Below, piece after piece: positions 9,291 to 16,880 of a stretch of DNA of 64,000 nt. Location: the NCBI RefSeq assembly GCF_010731795.1, contig NZ_AP022591.1, positions 3,968,001-4,032,000 on the forward strand, written 5' to 3'. Under the pieces are notes generated by a model that saw nothing but the letters and a program-made list of their open reading frames with translations, had not been told where the DNA came from and did not search any database. Made by a program: the position numbers and the translations under genes. Within the stretch, counting starts at the first letter, position 1; each line of letters begins with the position of its first letter. Origin of the DNA: Mycolicibacterium celeriflavum. Lineage in GTDB: Bacteria > Actinomycetota > Actinomycetes > Mycobacteriales > Mycobacteriaceae.

Positions 9291-11039
9291 ATGCTGAACC
9301 GCCTCACCCGCTTTCAACTGTCGATCTTCGCGATCGTCACCGTGCTGACTGTTGGCGCGATCTCGCTCTTCTACCTGAAGTTGCCCGCCGCCGTCGGGAT
9401 CGGCGCCTACAATGTCAGCGCCAACTTCGTTGCCGGCGGCGGCCTCTACGAGAACGCGAACGTCACCTACCGGGGCGTGACCATCGGGCGAGTGACCTCG
9501 GTCGGGCTCGACCAGGACAGCATCGTCGCCGACATGCGGCTCAACAGCGGAACGCCGGTCCCCGAGAACGTCACTGCCACGGTCAAGAGCGTCTCGGCCG
9601 TCGGCGAGCAGTACATCGACCTGGTGCCACCAGAGGATCCATCGCAATCAATGTTGCGCAACGGGGACAACATCGGCGTGGACCGCACGGCGATCGGACA
9701 GGACATCGCCGGCCTGCTGCGTGAGGCCGACGCGCTGGTCAGCAGCGTCGGCGACAGCCGCATCCAGGAGCTGTTGCGCGAGGCGTTCACGGCGTTCAAC
9801 GGGTCCGGTCCCGAGCTGGCCAGGCTCATCGAATCGTCGCGGCTGCTGGTGGACGAGGCCAACGCGAACTACGGGCTGACAACGCAGCTGATCGATCAGG
9901 CCGGACCGTTCCTCGACGCGCAGATTCGCAGCGGTGACGACATCCGATCGCTGGTGGACGGGCTAGCGAAGCTGATGACGCACGTGGCCAATGCCGACCC
10001 ACAGTTGCGCACGACGCTGCAGTCCGTGCCCGGCACGACAGCCGAGGCCAACGAGCTGTTCAGCGGCATCCGGCCGTCCTTCCCGGTGCTGGCGGCCAAT
10101 CTGGCGAATTTCGGCCGGATCGGCGTCATTTACCGCAAGTCCCTCGAGCACTCGCTGGTGGTATTCCCGGCATTGATCGCCGCTTTGAACACCGTCGCAG
10201 GGGGGGTGCCGGCGGACGAGGGAGGGAAGCTCGACTTCAAGATTTACCTGCAAGACCCCCCGGGCTGCTCAACAGGTTTCGTCCCCGCCACGGAAATTCG
10301 CTCACCCGCAGACGAGACGCTACGAAACCTGCCTAACGATTTGTACTGCAAGGTGCCGCACAACGATCCCAGCGTCGTGCGTGGTGCGCGCAACTATCCG
10401 TGCCAGGAGTTCCCCGGCAAGCGCGCGCCGACGATTCAGCTGTGCCGTGATCCGCGCGGGTACGTCCCGATCGGCAACAACCCGTGGCGGGGGCCGCCGG
10501 TGCCGGTCGGTACCCCGATGGACGTCATGGAGGACGACACGCCTGAGGACGGGCGCAACATTCTGCCGCCGAACAAGTTCCCGTACATCCCACCACAGGT
10601 CGACCCCGACCCGGGTCCCCCGGCGGTGCAGTTGCCGCCCGGCGTCCCACCGGGCCCGGGTCCGGCGCCGCATGCGCCCTTCCCGCTGCCGGTGCCGCCG
10701 AACGAGGTTCCGCCGACACTGCCGCCGGCGTGGCCGTTCTTCGCACCGCCGGATCATGTGGTGCCGCCGTACGCCAGGACACCACCGCTGCCGCCGGCGG
10801 GGCCCGCGCCGCCACGGCCGGCTGTCGCTCCGGCATCGCCGTCGGCGGGTGGTCCGCCACTGCCCGCCGAGGCGCCGATGGCTGCTAGGACCGGGATGGG
10901 CCCGATGATCGCGACCTACGACCAGAACGGCAAGTTCGTCGACCCTGAGGGCGGAAGTGGCATATTCGCGGCCGGTACTGACAAACTGGCGCCTGCAGAG
11001 AACTGGGTGGATTTGATGTTGGCTCCAAGGCAGGCGTGA
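9291..11039 (+). CDS. mce4F: Mce family protein Mce4F
   Basis: 582 residues, start directly after the mce4E stop with no gap. It has an N-terminal anchor, an MCE domain with the VTYRGVTIGRV motif and a helical domain. A long proline-rich region follows from about residue 410 to 540, with many PPxxP and PG repeats. The last Mce subunit of the importer; its stop overlaps the mam4A start (TGATG). Confidence 0.92.
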   Translation: MLNRLTRFQLSIFAIVTVLTVGAISLFYLKLPAAVGIGAYNVSANFVAGGGLYENANVTYRGVTIGRVTSVGLDQDSIVADMRLNSGTPVPENVTATVKSVSAVGEQYIDLVPPEDPSQSMLRNGDNIGVDRTAIGQDIAGLLREADALVSSVGDSRIQELLREAFTAFNGSGPELARLIESSRLLVDEANANYGLTTQLIDQAGPFLDAQIRSGDDIRSLVDGLAKLMTHVANADPQLRTTLQSVPGTTAEANELFSGIRPSFPVLAANLANFGRIGVIYRKSLEHSLVVFPALIAALNTVAGGVPADEGGKLDFKIYLQDPPGCSTGFVPATEIRSPADETLRNLPNDLYCKVPHNDPSVVRGARNYPCQEFPGKRAPTIQLCRDPRGYVPIGNNPWRGPPVPVGTPMDVMEDDTPEDGRNILPPNKFPYIPPQVDPDPGPPAVQLPPGVPPGPGPAPHAPFPLPVPPNEVPPTLPPAWPFFAPPDHVVPPYARTPPLPPAGPAPPRPAVAPASPSAGGPPLPAEAPMAARTGMGPMIATYDQNGKFVDPEGGSGIFAAGTDKLAPAENWVDLMLAPRQA

Positions 11040-11728
11040 TGACGGATAACACTGGATCGACGGCGACGGTGCCGGGGCCCAAGGGACGTCGGCGCGCGTC
11101 CCGCCCGGCCGGGCCGGCGAGTGGCGAACCGGCGGCGACCGGCCGAGTCGACCCGGCAAAGCCACTGCGCGCCCGGTTGCCCAAACCCGCCGGGCCCCCG
11201 CCGCGCAGGCAGCCGAACCGGAAGCTGGTCGCCGTCGTCTTCCTCGCGGCCGCCGTCGTCGCGATAGCGGTGCTGGCGGGACTGGGCACGTTGATGGTCG
11301 GGCAACAGCGGGACGCCGAGGCCGCCCAGGCGCGAGAGCAGCGTTTCGTCGACACGGCATCGCAGTTGGTGGTCAACATGTTCAGCTATGAACAGGACAC
11401 CATCGACGCCAGCGTCGACCGCTTCGTCAACAGCACCAGCGGCCCGCTGCGCGCGATGATGACTGAGGGTGACAACACCCAGAACCTGAAGCTGCTGTTC
11501 CGGAGCACCGAGGCCAGCGCCGAGGCGGTGATCAACGGTGCCGCGCTGGAGAAGATCGACGAAGTCTCGAAGAACGCCGCGATACTGGTGTCGGCGCGGG
11601 TCACGGTCACCGACCTCGACGGCAACAACCAACCGTCGCAACCGTATCGGTTACGGGTTATCGTGCACGAGGACGACAACGGAAACATGTCGGGCTACGA
11701 CCTCGAATACCCCGATGGGGGCAATTGA
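11039..11728 (+). CDS. mam4A: Mce-associated membrane protein Mam4A
   Basis: 229 residues. The first ~60 are basic, proline-rich and probably cytoplasmic, followed by one transmembrane helix (about 63-85) and an extracytoplasmic domain of the SnoaL/NTF2-like type seen in Mce-associated proteins. It corresponds by place to Rv3493c. Mam proteins are known to stabilise Mce complexes. ATG at 11039 was preferred to the GTG one codon earlier because it gives the TGATG overlap with mce4F. Confidence 0.88.
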   Translation: MTDNTGSTATVPGPKGRRRASRPAGPASGEPAATGRVDPAKPLRARLPKPAGPPPRRQPNRKLVAVVFLAAAVVAIAVLAGLGTLMVGQQRDAEAAQAREQRFVDTASQLVVNMFSYEQDTIDASVDRFVNSTSGPLRAMMTEGDNTQNLKLLFRSTEASAEAVINGAALEKIDEVSKNAAILVSARVTVTDLDGNNQPSQPYRLRVIVHEDDNGNMSGYDLEYPDGGN

Positions 11729-12210
11729 TGCGCCGCCTCGTCGGTGCGCTGTCCGTTCTGCTCGCGGTCGCCTTCATCGCAGCCGCGGCCGTCGGCGGCG
11801 GGCTGTACTGGAACCGGGTCGAGCAGCGCGGCGAGCAGGCCGCGCGTACCACTCTCGCGCCGCTGGCGGAACAGCAGATCCCGAAGGTCTTCGGCTACGA
11901 CTACCAGACCGTCGAACGCACGCTCAACGAGGTCTATCCGATGCTCACCCCGAGCTATCGCCAGGAGTTCCGCGACCGCGCCGACAAGGACATCATTCCG
12001 CAGGCACGGGACCGCCAACTGGTCAGCCAGGCCAATGTGGTCGGGGTGGGAGTCATGGACGCGCAACGCAATTCAGCGTCGGTGATGGTGTATATGAACC
12101 GCACCGTCACCGACAAGTCCAAGGAGCCGATTTACGACGGCAGCCGGTTGCGGGTCGACTATCAGAAGGTCGACGGCAAGTGGCTGATCCAGTACATCAC
12201 TCCGATCTAG
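11728..12210 (+). CDS. mam4B: Mce-associated membrane protein Mam4B
   Basis: 160 residues: an N-terminal transmembrane helix (about 5-27) and a small extracytoplasmic domain. It matches Rv3492c by position and architecture and is the last gene of the mce4 operon. Its 3' end overlaps the 3' end of the convergent otsA by 14 bp, leaving no room for a separate intergenic terminator. Confidence 0.87.
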   Translation: MRRLVGALSVLLAVAFIAAAAVGGGLYWNRVEQRGEQAARTTLAPLAEQQIPKVFGYDYQTVERTLNEVYPMLTPSYRQEFRDRADKDIIPQARDRQLVSQANVVGVGVMDAQRNSASVMVYMNRTVTDKSKEPIYDGSRLRVDYQKVDGKWLIQYITPI

Positions 12211-13678
12211 CCGACGCCGGTAGCTCGTCGGCGGAGCGCTTCGAGGCCAGCGCTTCCAGGAACGCCCGCGCCCAGCGGTCGACGTCGTGGGCCAGCACCT
12301 GCCTGCGAAGCGCCCGCATCCGGCGCCTGCCCTCCTCGGGTGATTGGTTCAGCGCCGCTTCGATGGCGTCCTTGACGCCCTCCAGATGATGCGGGTTGGC
12401 GAGGTAAGCCTGACGCAATTCTGCTGCGGCGCCGGTGAACTCGCTGAGCACCAGCGCGCCGCCCAGATCGCTGCGGCATGCCACGTACTCCTTGGCGACC
12501 AGGTTCATCCCATCGCGTAGCGGCGTCACCAGCATGACGTCGGCCGCCACGAAGAATGCGATCAACTCGTCGCGCGGCACCGGACGGTGGAGGTAGTGCA
12601 CGATCGGATGCCCGACCTCGCCGTACTCGCCGTTGATGTGGCCGACCTGGCGTTCGATGTCCTGCCGCATCTCGATGTAGCTCTCGACTCGCTCCCGGCT
12701 CGGCGTCGCAAGTTGCACGAACACGGTGTCCTCGCGGTCGGCCCTACCCTCGGCGAGCAGTTCGGAGAACGCCCGCAGCCGCACGTCGATGCCTTTGGTG
12801 TAGTCCAGCCGGTCGACACCCAGCAGGATCTTGCGGGGGTTGCCCAGCTCGTTGCGAATCTCCAAGGCTCGCTGGCGGATGGACCGCGAGCGAGACTGCT
12901 GATCCAGAGCCGTCGAGTCAATGGAGATCGGGAAGGCACCGACCTTCACGGTGCGTGCGCCGACATCGATCTCACCGAACCGCGACCGGACGCCGATCGT
13001 CGCACGGGAAGTGTTGGCGCCCACCAATCTTCGCGCCAAGATGAGGAAGTTCTGTGCCCCGCCGGGCAGATGGAAGCCGACGAGGTCCGCGCCGAGCAGG
13101 CCCTCGACGATCTCGGTGCGCCACGGCATCTGCATGAACAGTTCGACCGGTGGGAACGGAATGTGCAGAAAGAAGCCGATGGTCAGGTCCGGGCGCAGTG
13201 TACGCAACATCTTGGGCACCAACTGCAGTTGGTAGTCCTGCACCCAGACGGTCGCGCCCTGCGCGGCGTTCTTCGCGGTGGCCTCGGCGAAGCGGCGGTT
13301 CACCTCCACGTAGGTGTCCCACCACTCGCGGTGGTAGATCGGCTTGACGATCACATCGTGGTACAGCGGCCACAGCGTCGCGTTGGAGAAGCCTTCGTAG
13401 TACTCGGCGACGTCGTCGGCGGACAGGTTGACCGGGCACAGGGTCATGTCGTCCTGCTCGATCGGCGCATCATCGGCATCGGGTATCCCGGGCCAGCCGA
13501 TCCACGCCCCCTGCCGACTGCGGAGCAACGGCTCCAGGGCGGTCACCAGCCCGCCGGGGCTTCTCTTCCAGGTGGTGCTGCCGTCGGGCAGCCGCTCCAT
13601 GTCGATGGGCAGCCGGTTGGCCACCACCACGAAGTCGGCGTTCCCGGAGCCGGCCCGCGGACCGCCTCCCGGAGTCAC
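12197..13678 (-). CDS. otsA: Trehalose-6-phosphate synthase OtsA
   Basis: GT20 glycosyltransferase of 493 residues that joins glucose from a sugar nucleotide to glucose-6-phosphate. Visible family motifs are SPGGLVTALEP near the N-terminus, YHDVIVKP, HIPFPP, GVDRLDYTKGI and the nucleotide-binding DGMNLVAKEYVACR. The sequence closely follows M. tuberculosis Rv3490. The GTG start at 13678 comes directly after the stop codon of the small upstream gene, so the two are probably one transcript and translationally coupled. Trehalose made here also feeds mycolate carriers. Confidence 0.95.
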   Translation of the reverse strand: MTPGGGPRAGSGNADFVVVANRLPIDMERLPDGSTTWKRSPGGLVTALEPLLRSRQGAWIGWPGIPDADDAPIEQDDMTLCPVNLSADDVAEYYEGFSNATLWPLYHDVIVKPIYHREWWDTYVEVNRRFAEATAKNAAQGATVWVQDYQLQLVPKMLRTLRPDLTIGFFLHIPFPPVELFMQMPWRTEIVEGLLGADLVGFHLPGGAQNFLILARRLVGANTSRATIGVRSRFGEIDVGARTVKVGAFPISIDSTALDQQSRSRSIRQRALEIRNELGNPRKILLGVDRLDYTKGIDVRLRAFSELLAEGRADREDTVFVQLATPSRERVESYIEMRQDIERQVGHINGEYGEVGHPIVHYLHRPVPRDELIAFFVAADVMLVTPLRDGMNLVAKEYVACRSDLGGALVLSEFTGAAAELRQAYLANPHHLEGVKDAIEAALNQSPEEGRRRMRALRRQVLAHDVDRWARAFLEALASKRSADELPASARSE

Positions 13679-13843
13679 TTACGCCTCGTGTTTCGACGGT
13701 CCAATGCCGAGCATCGAGAGGAAGACCCGGCATTCGTCGGCGTCGGTCGCGTACGCGGCGACAACGCGCCGCGCCTGGCGCGCAGTGCTGTCGGCGAGCG
13801 GTTCGACGTCGCCGAGCTCGGCGGGATCTGATTTGGCAGGCAT
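13679..13843 (-). CDS. Small conserved protein upstream of otsA (54 aa)
   Basis: A 54-residue frame starts at an ATG (13843), translates as MPAKSDPAELGDVEPLADST and on to GIGPSKHEA, and stops with TAA at 13679-13681, immediately before the otsA GTG. M. tuberculosis has a gene of the same length just upstream of otsA (Rv3489), which supports it as real. The protein is soluble, lightly charged and has one cysteine. No function is known. The zero-gap junction suggests coupled expression with OtsA, perhaps as a small regulator or partner. Confidence 0.75.
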   Translation of the reverse strand: MPAKSDPAELGDVEPLADSTARQARRVVAAYATDADECRVFLSMLGIGPSKHEA

Positions 13844-13892
13844 ACGACAACTCTAGGCGAAGGTGCCCTCGCCGCGGTCCGGCAACCCGCTG

Positions 13893-13898
13893 ACTAGG
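13893..13898. repeat. Left target-site duplication of the IS
   Basis: ACTAGG directly before the element end TGTACC; the same hexamer follows the right end at 14972-14977. Confidence 0.85.
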
Positions 13899-13945
13899 TG
13901 TACCGGGACAGGACGTTGGTAGCAGGCGTGTCGGCTTGATGTGAG

Positions 13946-14001
13946 GAGAACCTCCGGATGAGGTGTGGCTTGTCTAGGTCCACCACCGTCCGGAGGTTCT
14001 C
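13946..14001 (+). promoter_or_regulatory. Hairpin that can hide the transposase ribosome site
   Basis: A perfect 13-bp inverted repeat, GAGAACCTCCGGA (13946-13958) and TCCGGAGGTTCTC (13989-14001), encloses a 30-nt loop. Its right arm contains the GGAGG ribosome site and ends one base before the GTG start at 14002. An mRNA reading through from outside the element would fold and mask the start. This is a known strategy in other insertion sequences to avoid transposase made from outside transcripts. Confidence 0.75.
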
Positions 14002-14962
14002 GTGTCCCACCGTAATGCCCGTACGACGTTTCACGGCCGACTGCTGATAGTGCAGCGGTATCAGGCCGGCTGGGCTAAAGCCCATATCGCCAAGGCGATG
14101 GGGGTGTCGCGCAAGTGCGTACACACCTGGATCACTCGCTACGAAACCGACGGCGAGGCGGGCCTGTGCGACCGGCCCTCGCGCCCGCATACCACGCCCA
14201 CCCGGGTTACCCACGGCCTCGAAAATCAGATCGTGGCTTGGCGGCGTCGGCACCGCTGCGGTCCCGACGAGATCAGCGCGAAGCTGGGTGTGTGCGCCCG
14301 CACGGTGTCGCGTGTGCTGCGCCGACGCGACGTGCCCTATTTGCGTGACTGTGACCCGATGACCGGTCACGTTATCCGCGCCTCCAAGGCCACCGCCGTA
14401 CGTTATGAACGATCCCGGCCCGGTGAACTGGTCCATATGGACGTCAAGAAGCTGGGCCGCATACCCGACGGAGGCGGTTGGCGCACACGGGCGCGGTAAC
14501 ACTGGCTTAGATGTCAACCGGCGTAACGGGTTTGACTACATCCACTCACTTGTTGATGACTACAGCCGGCTGGCCTACAGCGAAATCCTTCCCGACGAGA
14601 AAGGCTCCAGCTGCGCTGGGTTTCTGCGCCGCGCCGCAGCCTACTTCTGCGCCCACGGCATCCCTGCCATCGAACAGATCATGACCGACAACGCCTGGGC
14701 CTACCGATACTCGCTACGCGAAGTCAGCGCTGAGCTGGGCGCTCGCCAGATCTTCATCAAGCCGCATTGCCCCTGGCAGAACGGAAAGGTGGAACGCCTC
14801 AACCGCACGCTGCAGACCGAATGGGCCTACAAGCGCGTCTTCACCTCCAACAGCCAACGCGCCGCAGCCCTTGCCCCCTGGCTCAAGTACTACAACACTC
14901 AACGGCGTCACAGCGCACTCGGTGGACTGCCGCCCATCAGCCGACTGCAACCAACCTCATGA
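14002..14962 (+). pseudogene. IS481 transposase, frameshifted
   Basis: The first part (14002-14499) carries a helix-turn-helix domain and the first catalytic Asp in ELVHMDVKKLG, then drifts to a TAA stop. The second part is read in the frame that starts by about 14485 and ends at 14962. It carries the second Asp (IMTDNAWAY), the Glu (NGKVERLNRTLQ) and a normal C-terminus. The expected ...GGGWRAHGRG... is restored by adding two bases near 14481-14486, in a run of GC dinucleotides, which points to a 2-bp slippage deletion. The change needed is +1/-2, not the -1 shift used by frameshifting IS families, so a disabled gene is the simpler reading. Confidence 0.8.
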
Positions 14963-14971
14963 CCGAGTACA

Positions 14972-14977
14972 ACTAGG
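14972..14977. repeat. Right target-site duplication of the IS
   Basis: ACTAGG, identical to 13893-13898. It includes the CTA that is the TAG stop codon of the minus-strand secreted-protein gene. Confidence 0.85.
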
Positions 14978-15329
14978 GGCTGTGGCTGAAGACCGGCGCC
15001 GGCGGCGGAGTCACCTGCTCAGCCTGGGCCTCCTCGTCCAGGCCGATGCAGCCACCCTGGTTGTGGCCGATGCACGGGACGCCCAGCACCTCCGGCACGT
15101 CCGGGTTACCGGCCGGCGTGCTGAACGTCGAACCGGCGTTCGGCACCGTGTGAGGCACGCACACGCCGGTGAACTGGTCGGGCTCTTCGCCACCGGAGCA
15201 GCTCTGGGCCACCGGCCCCACAACCGGCGTGGGCGCTGCGAACGTGGCGAGCACCGGCGCCGCGGCGATCGCAACCGCAAAGCCACCGGCAATCATCAGT
15301 CGTTGTGCGGGGAACTTCATGGTCGCCAT
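14973..15329 (-). CDS. Small secreted four-cysteine protein A
   Basis: 118 residues beginning MATMKFPAQRLMIAGGF. The first ~30 form a Sec signal peptide ending near the AAP region, and the mature part has four cysteines: in SCSGGEE, TGVCVP, GVPCIGHN and GGCIGL. The ATG at 15329 follows an AGGAAG ribosome site; another ATG lies three codons on. The paralogue at 15427-15783 has the same length and cysteine pattern. No domain is recognised. Two disulfides are likely in the exported form. The IS481 element starts right after its stop codon, so the protein is intact but has lost its native 3' flank. Confidence 0.75.
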   Translation of the reverse strand: MATMKFPAQRLMIAGGFAVAIAAAPVLATFAAPTPVVGPVAQSCSGGEEPDQFTGVCVPHTVPNAGSTFSTPAGNPDVPEVLGVPCIGHNQGGCIGLDEEAQAEQVTPPPAPVFSHSP

Positions 15330-15426
15330 CGTCACGCTTCCTGTAGTCGTCAACCGTGTCGTCGGCATGAATTCTATGGAAGCCAGCAGGTTTCTGCACA
15401 GCTTCGCCGAGTTACCGGGCCGGTGG

Positions 15427-15783
15427 CTACGGGCTGGAACTGATGATGGATCGGGGTTGCGCCGGTGGGCCCGCCGCTTCCTCGTCCTCGGCCAGCCCCA
15501 TGCAGGCCCCGGAATTGTGCCCGATGCACGGAATACCGTCGATCTCCGGAACGTCCGGATTGGCCGCCGTGGTCTGGAACAACGGCGGCGCACTCGGCAC
15601 CAGATACGGCACACACGTCGTCGTGAACTGGTCCGCTTCCTCGCCCGACTGGCAGCCCCCCTGAGCCACCGCTGCGTCCGGTCCCGGTGCGACAGACAGG
15701 CCGAGCACGGGCGCGGCCGCGACCGCCATGAGGAACCCGCCGGCCAGGACAATCCGTCGAATCGGGAACGAGGAATTCGCCAT
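15427..15783 (-). CDS. Small secreted four-cysteine protein B (paralogue of A)
   Basis: 118 residues beginning MANSSFPIRRIVLAGGF, with a signal peptide, then cysteines in GGCQSGEE, TTTCVP, GIPCIGHN and GACMGL. It shares with protein A the blocks SGEE/SGGEE, DQFT, CVP, NPDVPE and PCIGHN, so the pair arose by tandem duplication. The two genes are 97 bp apart in the same orientation. Function is unknown; export to the cell wall or medium is inferred from the signal peptide. The start is not backed by a strong ribosome site. Confidence 0.75.
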   Translation of the reverse strand: MANSSFPIRRIVLAGGFLMAVAAAPVLGLSVAPGPDAAVAQGGCQSGEEADQFTTTCVPYLVPSAPPLFQTTAANPDVPEIDGIPCIGHNSGACMGLAEDEEAAGPPAQPRSIISSSP

Positions 15784-15902
15784 TTCGCGATTGTAGGAGC
15801 TTGCCTTTGCGTATGCGCACGTTTGGCACGGGCCGGGATAGTGCGGGGTGGGCGGCACCGTAATGTGCAGTAAGCCGAACAACGCAAGCGAGGTGGTCCG
15901 CG

Positions 15903-16835
15903 ATGGCGAGCCCTGATCTGACAAGCGCCGACGCCGGAGGCGATGCAGCGCAACAGGTGACGTACGAAACGCTGGACGACGGCCAGATCGCCCGCATCTG
16001 GCTCAACCGACCGCAGGCGCAGAACGCCCAGTCGCGCACGCTGCTCGTGCAGTTGGACGAGGCATTCGGCCGCGCGGAGGCCGACGACCGGGTGCGGGTG
16101 GTGATCCTCGCCGCGCGTGGCAAGAACTTCTCGGCCGGCCACGATCTCGGGTCCGAAGAGGCGATGTTGGAACGCAAGCCGGGCCCTGCGCAACATCCGA
16201 CGTTCCAGTCGCACGGCGCCACCGTGCCCGCGATCGCCGAGCGGACATATCTGCAGGAGTGGCACTTCTTCTTCGAGAACACCCGTCGCTGGCGGGATCT
16301 GCGCAAGATCACCATCGCCCAAGTGCAGGGCAACGCGATATCCGCCGGCCTGATGTTGATCTGGGCCTGCGACCTGATCGTCGCCGCCGACGACGCAAAA
16401 TTCAGCGACGTGGTGGGCGTCAGGATGGGCATGCCGGGCGTGGAATACTACGCGCACCCATGGGAATTCGGTGCTCGCAAGGCCAAAGAGCTTCTGCTGA
16501 CCGGTGATTCGATCGATGCCGATGAGGCCTACCGGCTCGGTATGGTGTCGAAGGTTTTCCCGCGCGAGGGACTCGAGGACAAGACGCTCGAGTTCGCCCG
16601 ACGCATCGCCGAGCGCCCGACCATGGCGGCCCTGCTTGTCAAGGATTCGGTGAATGCCGCAGCCGACGCGATGGGTTTCACCGAGGCGTTGCGGCACGCA
16701 TTCCACATCCACGAACTCGGGCACGCGCACTGGGCGGCGCACAACGAGAACCGTTATCCCGTGGGGCTTCCGCCGAATGTGCCGGACTGGCGCACACTCG
16801 GGGCGCCGAAGCCCGCCCGCCGCGACGAGCCGTGA
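15903..16835 (+). CDS. Enoyl-CoA hydratase/isomerase family protein
   Basis: Crotonase-fold protein of 310 residues, longer than the usual 250-260. The oxyanion-hole regions are visible in NFSAGHDLGSE and in the GNAISAGLMLIWACDLIVAADD block, where crotonases bind and hydrate enoyl-CoA thioesters. Its length and the inserted stretch around residues 95-125 recall the EchA4 type rather than EchA19/EchA20, but I cannot settle the orthologue. It is divergent from the secreted pair and is followed by a KstR-like box and an SDR, which fits acyl-CoA breakdown. Confidence 0.85.
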   Translation: MASPDLTSADAGGDAAQQVTYETLDDGQIARIWLNRPQAQNAQSRTLLVQLDEAFGRAEADDRVRVVILAARGKNFSAGHDLGSEEAMLERKPGPAQHPTFQSHGATVPAIAERTYLQEWHFFFENTRRWRDLRKITIAQVQGNAISAGLMLIWACDLIVAADDAKFSDVVGVRMGMPGVEYYAHPWEFGARKAKELLLTGDSIDADEAYRLGMVSKVFPREGLEDKTLEFARRIAERPTMAALLVKDSVNAAADAMGFTEALRHAFHIHELGHAHWAAHNENRYPVGLPPNVPDWRTLGAPKPARRDEP

Positions 16836-16843
16836 CGTATAAC

Positions 16844-16857
16844 CAGAACCTGTTCTA
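16844..16857. promoter_or_regulatory. KstR-like operator upstream of SDR gene
   Basis: cagAACctGTTctA matches the KstR pattern except for the first T, and AGAAC-N2-GTTCT is a good dyad. It lies 23 bp before the SDR start, where a bound repressor would block the promoter. This would put the SDR in the cholesterol regulon. Confidence 0.6.
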
Positions 16858-16880
16858 GTCATCTGATGAAGGGATCTGCG

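Larger units (their letters stand above)
13899..14971 (+). mobile_element. IS481-family insertion sequence (1073 bp)
   Basis: The element begins TGTACCGGGACAGG and its right end, read inward, begins TGTACTCGGTCATG; 10 of 14 positions agree, and the TGT...ACA ends are usual for IS481. A 6-bp duplication (ACTAGG) flanks it. It carries one transposase frame, now broken. Insertion occurred at the stop codon of the secreted-protein gene at 14973-15329, and the duplicated hexamer contains that stop. Having intact ends and a perfect duplication but a frameshifted transposase, it looks recent and non-autonomous. Confidence 0.88.

Noticed and set aside
14405..14499. Programmed frameshift as the source of an intact transposase
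   Set aside because: The needed shift is +1/-2, there is no slippery heptamer, and IS481 elements normally use one frame; a 2-bp deletion in a GC run explains it.
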